Notes under the pieces: generated by a model
The model's input: only the letters and a program-made list of their open reading frames with translations
Database searches by the model: none
What the model was told of the DNA's origin: nothing
DNA from: Solea solea
Lineage: Eukaryota; Chordata; Actinopteri; Pleuronectiformes; Soleidae
Direction of reading: 5' to 3'
Assembly (NCBI RefSeq): GCF_958295425.1
Contig: NC_081144.1
Location: forward strand, 160,001-224,000
DNA: 64,000 nt
Program-made: the position numbers and the translations under genes
Part shown: positions 18,956 through 31,339 of the stretch, piece by piece
Layout: the number at the start of each line of letters is the position of its first letter
Numbering within the stretch: position 1 is the stretch's first letter

Positions 18956-19165
18956 CTCTGTCATCTCTACAAACACTTGTTGACAAATACCCAGCACACA
19001 CATATGTATTAAATATGTCGTCTGTCTGTATTTGATGGGAGTAAAGACGGACGGATACTCACAGTGGTGAGAGAGAAATGATCCAAATGTAGAGATTTTC
19101 TTTTCTTTTTCTTTCCCCTTGTTTTTTTTGTCTCTGCTTCAAACACTGAGCAGGAACCAACTGGT

Positions 19166-19194
19166 GGGCGAGAGAGAGAGAGAGAGAGGCTAGA

Positions 19195-19241
<47 letters not shown>

Positions 19242-19356
19242 GGAGAGAGAGGAACAGGACCAAAACAGTGCAGCGTAAACAAGAGTGTGACAGAATTGGC
19301 AGAAGCAGAAAGTTTGAGACGCCACACACACACAAGTGAAGGAGGAAGTGCAACGT

Positions 19357-19394
<38 letters not shown>

Positions 19395-19400
19395 AAGTGG
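19166..19400. repeat. (GA)n and (GT)n microsatellite cluster
   Basis: (GA)n at 19166-19186 and 19197-19228, (GT)n at 19354-19380, and (GA)n again to 19394. Open frames read on the minus strand are Ser/Leu/His repeats and are artefacts. Confidence 0.9.
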
Positions 19401-19852
19401 AAAAGTTCTCAAAGAACGAGTAAAAATACAAAGAACATAAGGAGATAAGACGCCACACTTTAACCCCCACCGACAGCTCCACAAGTCAGAGCTGGGCACG
19501 GGGCCACAGTCTGGCCTGCAGCCCAGAGGCTGGAGGGCGGAGCCGTGGGTTCATAATATGGCAGCCGAGGAGACGAGGGAGGAGACAGGGGGAGGAGAGA
19601 GAGTCACTGAGGTCACATGAGGACAGAAGTTCACAGAAACCCCACGCGGCTGCTGCTCAGCTACAACATGAGCCCAGAGCAACTCTGACTGGAAATAAAT
19701 ATACAGCCTGTGGTCGGATATAAATGTACAGACGAATGACATGAGGAGCAAAAACTGAAGTTAACTTCTAGTAAAGGTCTGACAGAGACTCCAAAAAAAT
19801 GGAAAAATGGATTTTAGTCACTTAAACATAAAAGTCACTTAAACAATCTTTT

Positions 19853-20814
19853 GTCCATGTGACGGGGCTGTGAGGTATGTTTGTTTGAATAAATAAAAAC
19901 AGGGTATTAAAACTTACTGGGGGGTATGTAATCAGGCGAGAGAATAGCTGTTCAAACCAAGCAGACTAATAGAGTTGAGCAGGGAGACTGATATTTATTA
20001 TAAATAAATATCATCAGGTTATGAACACACAAAACTAAAAGTAGAAAACAATTAATAAAAGCCGTTTTAAATCAAGGGATACTAAAAACTGAGGGTCGAG
20101 GAAGTCCAACTAAAACAGATTAGCAATTCATCTGTGGCGACAGGGGCTGCAGCATACACACGGGCGTCAGAAGGAAGGAAGCGTTGATCGATCTATACTC
20201 GGTCCTGCAGCCTCTCAATGTCACCACGCCGCACCGTCGTCTTCTCGGCACTGATTCCGGCTGTCAGAGAGCAAGATGGCAGTCACTGTACTTTCAAACA
20301 CACCTATATACACACAGCGAGTCATGGGCAATCGTGGGTCGCTACTCACACACAAGGGCAGAGTATCACTCTGCCCGCTTCTGTATGGGCCTTGTAACAG
20401 TTAGTCCTGGTTCTTCCGTCTAGCGACAGCTCCGGCATGGTCACTGCAATCGATCAATCCCTCTCCCTCTCCCTCTGCCTCTGCCTCTGCTTCTGCTTCC
20501 GCTTCTTTTTCGCTCCAGCCATTTCTCTCCCCGGGAGCTTTTAAGGTCTGTTAATTGGACGCTCCACCGGTGCAGGTGATAACGCCGTGTGGTGACATCC
20601 GCATGGGCATTTCACAATTAAAGCACCATACATTCCCAGGGTGTAGGAGAATGAAGCGGTAGATGATGACTGACTGATGACATTCCCAGTGTATACATGC
20701 AATAAAACCAATAAAAACTACACACTAAAATCATAAATAATTAAGAACACTGGGATCTAAAAAGGCACTCAATAAAATCTTACTTTGCCCATGCGACATC
20801 CATGACAAATGAAG
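19853..20814 (-). mobile_element. 962-bp element, possible hAT-like or solo LTR
   Basis: The segment is flanked by a perfect 8-bp direct repeat AATCTTTT (19845-19852 and 20815-20822). Its ends are imperfect inverted repeats (gtccatgtgacgggg against the complement of catccatgacaaatg). That favours a non-autonomous hAT-like element. Against this, read on the minus strand it has a TATA-like motif (gtgtgtatataggtg, near 20310) and an AATAAA near the far end (about 20000). Its inner ends could be TGTCATGG...CCGTCACA, which resembles a retroviral-type solo LTR, although no matching 5-bp duplication was found for that reading. No protein is encoded. Confidence 0.45.
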
Positions 20815-21035
20815 AATCTTTTTACAGCTTTTCCTCACGATGCGTCTGGAACTCATTCCCGACATAATAATTGTAAATATCTAAAGTTTGTCAGATTATA
20901 AACAAATAGACAGACAGCGACTCCAAGCCCGTGACGACTTCCGGTCCCTTGAGCTGTTGCTCCAAAACTCAGTAGCCAGTCAGCAGGCTGCTTCCTAAGG
21001 CCCGCCCACAAACAAAAAACACCACACAAAGAATG

Positions 21036-21446
21036 AGTGAGGGAGCGCAAAGAACGAGTGAGGGAGCGCAAAGAAGCGCAAAGAACGAGTGAGGGAGTGC
21101 AAAGAAGCGCAAAGAACGATTGAGGGAGCGCAAAGAACGAGTGAGGGAGCGCAAAGAAGCGCAAAGAACGAGTGAGGGAGTGCAAAGAAGCGCAAAGAAC
21201 GAGTGAGGGAGCGCAAAGAAGCGCAAAGAACGAGTGAGGGAGCGCAAAGAACGAGTGAGGGAGCGCAAAGAACGAGTGAGGGAGCGCAAAGAACGAGTGA
21301 GGGAGCGCAAAGAAGCGCAAAGAACGAGTGAGGGAGCGCAAAGAAGCGCAAAGAAAGAGTGAGGGAGCGCAAAGAAGTGCAAAGAATGAGTGAGGGAGCG
21401 CAAAGAACGAGAGAGGGAGCGCAAAGAACAAGAGAGGGAGCGCAAA
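21036..21446. repeat. 21-bp minisatellite with 10-bp insert units
   Basis: Units of gcgcaaagaacgagtgaggga (21 bp) alternate irregularly with an extra gcgcaaagaa (10 bp). The minus-strand frames of 153-250 residues across it (repeated FFALPHS / LCAPSLV) arise because 21 is a multiple of 3. They have no other support as genes. Confidence 0.93.
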
Positions 21447-22489
21447 GAATTTCCACTTGTCAAAACGCGAGTTTTTTCTACTTGGCTGGTGAAGCTGGTG
21501 AAAACCCATGAAATGCTCTTCTGCACTCAACAAACGTGATTCCAGCTCATACTTTGTGACCGAAAGCACATCCAGTGCCTCGCACAACCAAACATAAACA
21601 TACACATGCTTGTATCTCTGACTTGATACGGTGGTGGTTGGCAGTCATGTGCTCTGCCTCCCTGTGTGTCCTTGTTCAACAATAATCCAGTTATGTAAGA
21701 GTGAGCAGACACTAACTCCACCTGTGGCTCCGCCTCTGTTCACTTTCTCTCCACAAACGCTCCACAGCCAAAGTTCCACTGTGTCGTTTGGCAGCAAACG
21801 CAGAAGTGCTTATAAATTATTAGCCTGTTTTTTATAAATTCATCAAGCAAAGTGTGTTTGAAGAGCTTCACGTTTCCCGTCTGAGGCTCTTTTAGACTCT
21901 TCACGTCGTGATGTCGTTGTCGTTGTTCCTCGTTTTTTTACTTCAAGTTTCAGGGAATTTTACTATAGAAAATGTAAAGAAAAATGTTCTTATTTTTCCA
22001 TAAGGATTATTTGTAGTTTCACACAATATTATCCTTTAAATTGTGATTATTTGTCTAGTGAGAAACTAGAAAAAGTAATAAGCATCTCTCTCAGAAATGA
22101 GGCTTATCTTACTTTGTTAACAGCTTTGTTTGCAGTGTTTAGATCTTGTGGAGCCTCCAGTTCTACAGTAGAAGGTCACAGTGATTCACTGCTGGTGTTG
22201 ATCACAGTGACAGTGAGGAAAATGTCTGACTCCAAACGTGGTGGTTCAGGGTTTTTGTTTTAAAAGTGCTTGTACACATACTATAGAGACTCTACTGACT
22301 ACATTGTTCATGCTGACTGAGCTGGAAATCAACTACACACATGGGTGATGTGCTCTCCCCAAAAACATGGCTGTCAGTGGGAACAATAGGACAACTGTGG
22401 AAGAGGATTAGGGTCATATGTGAATTATTATGTTTTATTTATTTTATTTTAAAGTCAATAAGAAAATTAATTAATTCAGACTTAAATCC
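21447..22489. other. No gene or clear repeat seen
   Basis: Mixed-composition sequence without recognisable exons. Short open frames carry no domain signal. Confidence 0.45.
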
Positions 22490-22735
22490 CAGAATTTTGT
22501 GAAAAAAATGTCAGAATCTAGAGAAAAAAGTCATAATTCAGAGGAAAATAGTCACAATTCAGAGGAAAATAGTCACAATTCAGAGAAAATAGTCACAATT
22601 CAGAGGAAAAAGTCATAATTCAGAGGAAAATAGTCACAATTCAGAGAAAATAGTCACAATTTAGAGAAAAAAGTCATAATTCAGAGGAAATAGTCACAAT
22701 TCAGAGAAAATAGTCATAATTCAGAGATTTCTGAG
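22490..22735. repeat. Degenerate ~21-bp tandem repeat (agtcacaattcagaggaaaat)
   Basis: About 11 imperfect units of a 'gtcataattcagagaaaat' type. The motif 'gtca[ca/ta]attcagag' resembles those at 34.7 and 36.5 kb, so it may be one widespread family of simple-repeat-like tails. Confidence 0.8.
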
Positions 22736-23070
22736 ACTAATGATTCTGACTAAACTTAATCTGTGAAAAATGCAAGAAATGGATCTCTTAATTAGTTTCC
22801 AAAAATCTTTTTTTAATCTGGCTCTAATCCTCCTTTGAACCACTTAACAAATCTAGACTTTTTAAATCTTTGACAATTTAGGAAGATGCTCCTCAATATG
22901 TTTAAATTCTCCATAAAGTAGAGGGAAACAACATAATCTGGTGATGATATTACTTGTGTGCCAAATCTCAAAATTCCTGAACAAGGGTTTAAATGAGTGG
23001 ACAGTTTCTTAAATTGGCAGTACCACAAAGTTCCACTAGATAGCAGCATGGTACAACCTTCTGACCAAAG

Positions 23071-23094
23071 CAGCAGCAGCAGCAGCAGCAGCAG
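23071..23094. repeat. (CAG)8 triplet repeat
   Basis: A short uninterrupted CAG run in non-coding sequence. Confidence 0.85.
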
Positions 23095-23804
23095 AGTGAC
23101 ACGGACACATTTGAAAGTAACACAGTTGTGGGTATTGTCAGTTAGAATGGGTGAATGCTTGTTGGTTTGTGTTACTGGAACTGGTCCTGGTTCAGGTCAT
23201 ATTTCACCAGGCTGGAACATCTGCTCCCTTTGTTCAGAGACTCTCTTTTTAACAGACTTGCCCCGAGCGTGGAGCGTAATCACCAGCGTTTAAGTTGTTT
23301 GTATAAACTGTGTTTAGCCACAAAAGAATTAGAAACAGGGCTGTGATTTCATTTAGAATAATAACTGTTGATCTAAACACAGTCTGGTTCTTGTAGTCCT
23401 GTTCTTCACCTGCTGTTTAATGAAGAATCCATTTGTGCAACCGACAAAAACAAAATTCACTACATTCTAGCTGAGAAGTCCAAACAGGCTAGGCATTGTT
23501 TTCAGCAACACCCGTCGACAATAACAATAGTATTTTGTTCACAGCAACATGTCTCTGGTTAAAAATTAATGTGTGTGTATTAATGTGTACGACTGATTTA
23601 CTGTGAACAAACGTGACAGAAGTGCTATTCACTGTCGGAGAAGCAGTGTTTGCATGTCGTCTGAGCTTGAAATCCTAATTCAGGGGGCAAAGTTGTGAAA
23701 GGAGGAAATTTCCGAAATCCAACTACAAATGGAAGACGTTATCAGAACCAGTTTGAGACATGGATGCTAGCGCTCAGTGAAAACATGGCTGCCACCAGGT
23801 CATA

Positions 23805-24135
23805 GGTTTTAGCTACTTAATAAAAGGGTCACCTGATAAAATTTACTACCACTCAAGTCCATGAACGCTTAAGAATACGATTACCATACGTTTAGACAGC
23901 CTCTTCCAACTGGAAGCTTGAGTTTGTCTTCCCTGTACCAGATCCCATAGACAAAACTGTCTTTTTATTTTAAATCACGTCCCGCAGGAGTTGTTGATCC
24001 ACTTACTGCCTCCTTCATTAAGGTAAAATGTGTACTTTTGTCGCTTCTGTGTTTGAAATCCTTGGTTGACATTTCCCTAACTAACACAAATGATTAAACG
24101 AGGCAGCTCCTGTGTCTCTGTGGGGCTAAAAATGT
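23805..24135. repeat. Dispersed repeat 'B', copy
   Basis: Blocks include taaaagggtcacctgataaa, cagcctcttccaactggaag, ttgatccacttactgcctcc and ggcagctcctgtgtctctg. They recur in order or inverted at 2250-2480, 27715-28065, 30720-31090 and 37195-37640. The shared 'ttgatccactnctgcctcc / aggagctgctggtccac' block is self-complementary within copies, giving them a palindromic look like a MITE. Confidence 0.5.
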
Positions 24136-25022
24136 AAGTACTGTAAGTACCTCATACAACCACACTTTTACTTTAATGGTTAACACACATGCATTGAATG
24201 CACTGTTTTCTGTCAATATCAAGTAGCTGCACGCTGGTTTCACTTTTCTCTTTCTGCTAAAGCGTCTGAAGCTAAGAAACACAGATGTGGTTATTGTGCC
24301 AGCAGCAGATTTGTCCAGAAATTCGTCTTAAATCAACTCCATAAAAAGATCATTTCCATGATGAAGTCTGAGCCGCTCTCTTGAAGCAAAACCATTGCGT
24401 CTGTTCAGAAACGGCAGCAGCTGTCAGTACAATACAAACACACAGTATGGCACGCGCTCTTGATTCATTTATGGAAATGAGGCGACGACCGTGACGGTGC
24501 ACATAACCCTAAATCAACCCCCCGCTCCGCTTCTCCACCGTGTATACATGCCGTGTCCTTTATCCCCCCTCTGAGGGTGTAGGCCCACTCTGACCCGTCT
24601 CCACCCACTCCTGTCCCACTGGAATTGGAGATGCTTCTCCATCTCTCATGAGGAAACACTTGCCATCCATCAGCTCTCCTTTTCCCCTTTGTTCAGCTTC
24701 CACCCATCATCTGTTTTTACCAACAATACAGCAGCAGAAACCAGGATTGAAGGAGGAGTTTAAGTCCGTTTAGAGTCAGTCGGGCACATTAACCAAATCA
24801 GCTATTCTGGTGAGGACACTGCATCGACTTCCGTTAATCTGGACAGACTAAACAGAGTTACTCAATCTTACCCAGCTAACAGTTTCTGGTTCTGTTATCT
24901 TCTGGGAACGTTCCCTGAAGGTTCCCCCTCTAGATTGTCCTGGTTGGTATGGACATGTTTTCTAACATTCTCAACATTAGTTTTTGATAATACCTTCGAT
25001 TCCCAGAATGTTCCCCTAACTT
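24136..25022. other. No gene seen; moderately GC-rich, possible conserved non-coding DNA
   Basis: 24470-24700 is richer in GC than its surroundings and has no repeat signature or open frame with exon signals. It may be worth a cross-species comparison. A 'ggaacgttccctgaaggttcc' element near 24905-24926 has the look of a dispersed repeat. Nothing else was supportable. Confidence 0.35.

Positions 25023-25060
<38 letters not shown>
25023..25060. repeat. (GT)n microsatellite
   Basis: About 18 GT units. Confidence 0.9.
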
Positions 25061-25063
<3 letters not shown>

Positions 25064-25856
25064 AGTGATGGTTTGAGGGGGAAACCTCAGGGTGAAGGGA
25101 CAGACGGAGCATTGATTTCTGTGTCAGTCATGAGGATGCACTTGCATAAAAACTCATCATTCCTCTAACATGGTTAAAAAAAGGAGGTCAGAGCGGACGA
25201 GAGGTCAGTGAGTGTGTGACCTTTCCTGTCACGAGCCTCACGCTCTGTGTGACCTCAGCGTGTCCAGATTTGTTGCTGTCGGCGGCGGCCGCGGCCTTGG
25301 ACGCGTGTCTTTGATTTCACTGCACACCTCAGTTTCTGAGTTCAGTGTCACACACACACTTCCCAGAAAAAACACACCAAGTAAAGACCTGTTGATTACA
25401 ATATTGACATTTTAAAACTTGAATATTTTATTTTAAAAAACGAGTTCAGCAGCTGTATGTGCAGAATGTGGAGGTTACAACTGCAGGAAAACCCTGTGGG
25501 TTATAATAATATCAGGTGAAAAGCAGATGCTCTTCCTCTCTCCGTGTCTCAGGAAACAAACATCACGTGACGTTTTATTTTCTTGGATTTCTGTCTTATT
25601 TGATTTGGTTTGAATGAAAACTTGTTGGATACGCAGCAGTGTGAACCAGGTCTAGGTCTGAGCTTGGAATTGTACTTAGGTTAAGGTTAGTGTTGGTCAT
25701 TAACTGGTTATGGTTAAGGTTCGGGGTGACCAAATGTGTGTGTGTGTGTGTTGGCACGTGTGTTTGCATGACTGTGTGTCTCCTCCACTTCCACCCTGGA
25801 GGCATTGTGTGTAACTGGGTCATTCTCCCATCACTCCCATGCTAACGGCCTTGTTC
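25061..25856. other. No gene seen; short GC-rich patch
   Basis: A GC-rich patch near 25275-25305 (ggcggcggccgcggcc) contains a NotI-like palindrome. No exon could be supported around it. A short (GT)n run sits at 25735-25750. Confidence 0.4.
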
Positions 25857-25995
25857 CTCCTCCTCCTCCTCCTCCTCCTCCTCTCTTCCTCATTATTCCT
25901 CTTCCCCAATCGTTCCTGCCATATTCAGCTCTGCAGCTTTGTGTTGTGTTGTGTTGTGTTGTGTTGTGTTGTGTTGTGTTGTGTTGTGTTGTGTT
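25857..25995. repeat. (CCT)n and (GTGTT)11 microsatellites
   Basis: (CTC)n at 25857-25882 and a perfect pentanucleotide array GTGTT x 11 at 25941-25995. The 123-residue frame through them is Cys/Val/Leu repeat and an artefact. Confidence 0.92.
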
Positions 25996-26286
25996 GCTCT
26001 GCCTCCGCCTCCTTATTTTATTGGCCTCCCCTCGGAGTGAACACCGATGCATGACTGAGGATGAAAGGGACTGTGAAGTGGCCGTGATCTGTGTGCATAA
26101 TTCACGACAGTGGATCATTTATTTAATTTATATGATCATATACATGCAGAACACTCTGTCACATCCTGTGTTCTAGAACTTTAATTCAACTATGGAAAAG
26201 GCTCAGAAAGACAAAAACTATCATGACTGGACCACTGATTTACACTTAAATACACATTTATTGGAATGTTCACAGATGGTACTCTG

Positions 26287-26465
26287 CATCCATGGCCAAG
26301 TGGAAGGGAATTGGGCTTGTAACCAGAGGGTTGCAAGTTCAAATCCCAGGACAGGTTAAAAGCTGGGGTGTCCCCGAACCAAGTACCTGATACCCGCTGC
26401 TCTGCAGGTGTCCACTCCTGCTCCTGTGCCCGGGTTAAATAGAGAGGTCAGTTTCACTATCACTA
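26287..26465 (+). repeat. tRNA-derived SINE copy
   Basis: An A-box-like tggccaagtggaaggg and a B-box-like ggttgcaagttcaaatcc lie 35-40 bp apart, the layout of a tRNA-derived internal Pol III promoter. A body ending gggttaaatagagaggtcag follows, which resembles widespread percomorph SINEs. It is degenerate and is not a functional tRNA gene because no cloverleaf closes. Confidence 0.65.
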
Positions 26466-27714
26466 ACTGTCTATCATTTAAATGGATAGTTTTATTGTAA
26501 TTGTAGATAAAATGGCAACAAATGTTTGTTTCCACCACTCTGAAATTCAGAATTTAGTCATTTAAAAGTGCACAAATAAGCAGAAATAAATAATTAATCA
26601 TTAAAGTCGGTCAATTATAAGAACATCAAAATACAAACGAGCTACAGTTTTAGCTCGTTCAGTTGACGAATGGCAAATTTATAAACACTGGTGGCTTATT
26701 GAATAAAATCTGTCTCCTCATCAGTCCAGGAAATGTCCCGCCCTGAGTTTCACTGTTTCCGTCACTGTTGTGTTATTCTAACTGTGGTGCAGAGCAGAGT
26801 TTGAACAGAGAACATGACTCTCAGTACCTGCGTGTGTTTGTGCGACTTTAACAAATTAAATTAAGTACAGTTTCAGTCAGGTTAACATGTAAACATGCAG
26901 TGTTAGTGGGTCTGCTGCCGTGTGATTGGCTGATTAGAGGTTTGTTTAACAGGTTTACAGAAAGTGTGTTCACTTTTTGCCATTTGTCAGTTGTACAGCT
27001 GTACCTAATAAAGTGGCTGGTTAATATTTCTTTCTTGACGAGTCAGAGCGTTACATATTAATATGAAGTCATTCAGAATAGTTACTGTAACACTTTGCTG
27101 GGTCTTTTTCTTCTCTTTGCTCTGTTGTTGTCGGTTGGTTACCGTGACAGCAGAGGTTGGCTTTGGTCAATGCACTCAAAGCTGTGAGGCTTCCTCTGTG
27201 TGTCAGCAAGGCCTCGGGTTCTCATGATGAATCACATGTGGTCACAAAAGCCGGGTCCTGGCCTGCTGGGGTTCCCAGCTTTGCCCTAATTAACTTAATA
27301 CCAATTAATCTCCCACACTGCTCTGCTCTGCTCTGCTCTGCTCTGCTCTGCCACCTCGCTCTCTGACGAGAAGGTTCCCCCGAAACCTCCCAGAGACAAA
27401 CGTGACGGGAATGAAGCAGCGACTGGTCTAAGTAATTGGTGCTAATGGTTTTCTCTTCAAATGGAAAAGAGACAAACAGAGGAATGTGGGTTTGTCATGT
27501 GCACCATGGTAACACAGTGTGATCAGCTGCAGTTTTATTCAGCATGTGTTGCCTGAAATAAGCCAACATCTTAAATGATGTCATATATGTTTTAAAAAAA
27601 CAAGATCAAAGGTTCTGTATAATATGTCACTCAGGAAAAACCACAAAACCAAAGCCTCACCTATGAAAATATAAGCCTGGGTAAATCTACGATATCCTTC
27701 GATTCCGTTCACTT
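26466..27714. other. No gene seen; (CTGCT)n microsatellite
   Basis: A pentanucleotide run of tctgc sits at 27317-27351. The 27150-27310 segment is less AT-rich, with a frame (MALVNALKAVRLPLCVSK...) that has no exon signals. No gene is supported. Confidence 0.45.
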
Positions 27715-28065
27715 CTTTATGTCACTTTTAAACAGCCCTATTCAACTGGAAATCCAAGTTTGTAAATCTTTCGTTCACTTGCACCAAATTCCATAGAGGA
27801 AATCAGTGTTTTGAGCTCATGAGGACGCAGGAGCTGCTCGTCTGCTGCAGCGCTGTTCAGTAAGTTTTTGTCACTCATTTAAATACAAATGTGATATTTC
27901 ATGTACTGCAGGCATGATATGACATAAATGAACTTACTGTAGGAGGCAGAAGTGGATCAACAACACGTGTGAGCCATGATGTAAAATCGCAGGTTTAGTC
28001 AATGGGGTTTGGTGTGAGAAAGTGAGCAGCAGCAGTCACATGACTAACGTTTCATAAACATAAAG
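27715..28065. repeat. Dispersed repeat 'B', copy
   Basis: Contains acagccctattcaactggaa, gaggacgcaggagctgctcg and taggaggcagaagtggatcaac, the same blocks as the copies at 23.8 and 37.2 kb. Confidence 0.5.
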
Positions 28066-28714
28066 AGATGTACATTTTATTTGATTAAATCAGTTTTTCC
28101 TTCTGTCCAAAGTGCTCTTTGTCTCCATGTACGTTTAGAAGATCAAATTTAAATTTAAATTTAAATTTTCTGTTTTTTTAAAAAATGAATTAATGTGGAT
28201 TTATTTTGAAATACATTCAGTTAAACAGTTCAAACTCTTGTGCTTCTTGTATAAAAATCTGACACTGAAACCAAACCTGTTTAACTGAAACTGAAGATGC
28301 TTCCGGTGAAGTTTAAAGTGACACAGACACTGTACAGTTGAAAGAAAACAGGACAGGAAGTGAAATCTCACTTTTATATTGTTGACATAGTGTAAAATGT
28401 CCATGTTGACACAATCAAACAAACAAAGACTGTTCATGTACATGTTCTGAACACTGAGCTCAATACAAGTCTTTAAACACACACACTGAACCTGGCAACC
28501 CTCCTAAAACCCACTGTGGGAAAAGATCCAGACTTCACTGCAGGAATGTTGACGTGAGGGGATGAAGGTGGTTTGAACCCTGTGAGAGCACAGTGAGGAT
28601 TTCATGTTGCATGTTCTTGCTTCATGTCAAACCTCCCATGATGCAACACTTCACAGAAAAAGATTCTGATGTGCTGTGTAGCTGCCACACATCTGTGTGC
28701 AGTGATAGATTTAA
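28066..28714. other. No gene or clear repeat seen
   Basis: AT-rich with a short aaatttaaatttaaattt run near 28145-28165. The minus-strand frame of 93 residues here has no splice or domain support. Confidence 0.45.
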
Positions 28715-28985
28715 GGCCCGAGCCACGGATCCTTCAGATTATTATTATAACTGTTAACTTAGGCGTTAACGTGCACGAAAACTCCTGTCAGGTCTGGTGA
28801 AAATGCGATATTGGCATCGTCCCGGGACTCGTGCCTGGCTCAAGGACTCTATGGTGCCCCCTAATGTGAAAACAGATGCAAATCGACGAACAAAAGAGTC
28901 GATCGTATACCATGGCCTCATCTCAACAGGAAGTCGGCCATTTTGAATTTTGGCGATTTGGACCCTACATGAATGAGCGAACAAC
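28715..28985 (-). repeat. Dispersed repeat 'A', copy
   Basis: On the minus strand it reads gtagggtccaaatcgcc, then aaaatggccgacttcc, then ttagggggcaccatag, then ataataataatctgaagga. It is the longest match to the repeat in the cox4i2 5' flank (15967-16230), with another relative at 57045-57465. Confidence 0.7.
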
Positions 28986-29334
28986 TGTCGTTAAATACAC
29001 GCGTCGCGGTTAACGATGGCGGTGAACTCTGAAGCAGGACCTTTAATGGACAGATAACTGTGTGTGTGTGGGTAGAGTGTTAGAGCATCTTATTCAAATA
29101 ATTATTAGAAACAAAACTAAACCGACAATGCTTTAGTTTGCATAGCTTGTGTTTTTTGCACTTCTTGCTCGTCGTGTCAGAATCAGAATCTACTTTATTT
29201 GCCTCAGGAATTTGGCTTGGTTCCACTTTTCACTCAAATACATAAATAAACAGAGCAGAAGATATAAATCTAAAAATAAAAATATTGTATGCACATTGTT
29301 TGAATCATTGAGATGAAATGACTTCCCGTATACA

Positions 29335-29885
29335 CTTTTATTTGAAGCTTTTCCATTGTACAGTTCTAGCACGGCTCAGGGACAGTACCTGGCTTTTTTT
29401 AGTACCTGGTTCCAATCGAGCTGAGCCGATACTAAAATGTGACGTCCACAGACTGCCGGCCACTGATTGGTCAGAATGTGTCGTCACTGGAGGAGTCATG
29501 AGTGCGACGTCTGACACAAGAATCGAAGACAACAATTACTGAACTGTAGATTAAAGTTAAAAAGACTTAAAAATCCCTGCAAACATTAACATTAATCTCC
29601 AACATTTAGTAAAGGAAATGTCTAAAATGTCCATCTTTAACACAGGAGTCCGCTGATCGTGAAAGTGGAAGTTACTGAACCATTCTGATTCTAATGATTC
29701 AGTTACACTGAAAACAACTGCTTTACAAGTCGTGTGTTTGTGTGTTTGTGTGTTTGTGTTGCGTTTAGAACCGCGTCACAGTAGTTTCACGCAGCCGTTG
29801 CTATGACAACGCCTACCACTTTGAGCAGTAAAACTGCCAAAGCGAGTAAAGCCGAGTGGAGCGGTGTCATTACGTCATCTTTTGC
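29335..29885 (+). mobile_element. Non-autonomous hAT-like repeat 'C', copy 1
   Basis: Blocks run agcttttccattgtacagttctagcacggctc, then gagccgatactaaaatgtgacgt, then actgattggtcagaatg, then aaaaatccctg. It closes with an inverted-looking end (aaagccgagtggagcg). The same order is seen at 38165-38795, and reversed at 54690-55020. No protein coding was found. The family name is inferred from its resemblance to common fish MITEs. Confidence 0.6.
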
Positions 29886-29948
29886 TGTTCATCATGACTT
29901 ATTCACACGTTACACTCCTCTGTTTTCTTCCTCTTCTCCTCACTTCAC

Positions 29949-29976
29949 ACATCATCATCATCATCATCATCATCAT
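29949..29976. repeat. (CAT)n microsatellite
   Basis: About 9 ATC/CAT units. The poly-His reading is an artefact. Confidence 0.9.
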
Positions 29977-30090
29977 CGTGTAGTGAGGCCTGCTGCCTCT
30001 CTGGCTTCCAGCCTCAGCTACTGTGTATAATTTTCCCTTTTATTATTCATTTTCATAGCATCCATAATTCATTTATTTGGAGAAGTACCT

Positions 30091-30137
30091 TCATACACAC
30101 ACACACACACACACACAGCTGTAGGGGGGGGGGGGGG
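30091..30137. repeat. (CA)n and poly-G runs
   Basis: (CA)n at 30091-30117, then a run of about 14 G at 30124-30137, a potential assembly-error and G-quadruplex hotspot. Confidence 0.85.
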
Positions 30138-30719
30138 TTTCCAGTGTTGCAGCAGCCTGGATGCTTCACACTCTGCATCATGTGTCCCAGATTATCAGCG
30201 ATGAGGACTCAGGAGTCAGCTGTGATTCATCCCTGAAACACTTTAAATAAAGAAAAATAAAGGATTCATTTATAAATGTGTGCTTAATCTCTAACCAAAT
30301 CATCAGTTATCTTGTTGATTTTAAATGTTATTGGTGGAGTTACAGCTGAAACAATGCGCTGTACATCAGAGATAAATAAAATAAATAAAATGAAGAAAAT
30401 ACCACCTAAAAAAAACTAAGCAGACAATAAAACAATAAATAATGTAGAGATTACTAATTTAATCTTAACAAATAATTGTACCTGAAGTTTACACACTGGA
30501 CCTTTATTTTTTTTGTATAAATGTACAGTTTTATGTCATTAGTCAGACTTTGCAAAACAGGAAACTAAGTAAACTAACAGTTTTTGACATTTCTCACCCT
30601 GTAATGTGAGTGTCTGCCAGTGGACACATACGCAACACACACAAACACAATTTTAATCACTTCACAGAAAGATTACAACATAAAATCTACACAATCTTAT
30701 GTCTACGATCAATAAAGGA
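30138..30719. other. No gene; one MITE end
   Basis: Contains a single 'gtttacacactggaccttta' end (30484-30503) matching the terminal repeat of the TTAA element at 674-1402. The partner end was not seen. Confidence 0.5.
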
Positions 30720-31090
30720 TCTTTTTACAGCTTTGTCTCACTGTTAGATAAACCGCTCACTCTCCCTGCACCAAAGTCCAGAGAGAAAACAGCACACAGC
30801 AGTTGTTTATCCTCTGTTGCCATCATCAATAACTAGAACTATATATAAATATGTTGTTTTTTTCCAGACTTCAACATTTGAAAAGCTCCGTTTAGATTCA
30901 CCAACGTGACCCAAAGTTTCCAAACGAGGCAGCTGAGAACTTTGGTGAGAGAGACATTCATAAACTTCAGGTTCCACTCATAAAAAGGCTTATTTTTTTA
31001 GATGAAGTGGTGAACATAGTGTTTTGTAGACATTAGAAGGTGTAGATTTTTATCATGTGATCACTTTTGTTAAGTGGTTAAAATCCGTTT
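30720..31090. repeat. Dispersed repeat 'B', copy
   Basis: Contains the blocks ctcactgttagataaacc, ctgcaccaaagtccagagag and aacgaggcagctgagaac, shared in part with the copies at 2.3, 23.8 and 37.2 kb. Confidence 0.4.
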
Positions 31091-31339
31091 ATCTTTATCT
31101 CAGCAGCAGCTCAGACAACACTTTAAAACTGTAGGCTGTGAACAAGCATGTGCACTTCTAATGCTATAGCATTGATATACCAGTATAGCAGCATTAATAT
31201 AGCATTATTTTAATTCATGTCTTTAATTTAATTTAATGAAGAAAAAGTCTTGTACTTGTGCTCAAGTCTTGAAAATGAGAAGTCAATTCTGACAAATGTT
31301 GAATTCTAGTACTAAAATATGTCAAACGTGTATCTTCCT

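Noticed and set aside
20853..21605. 250-codon minus-strand frame
   Set aside because: Its core is the 21-bp minisatellite (period divisible by 3). The flanking residues have no domain.
26287..26360. tRNA gene
   Set aside because: A and B box words are present but no cloverleaf or acceptor stem closes, and the sequence continues into a SINE body. The same applies at 41262 and 61300.
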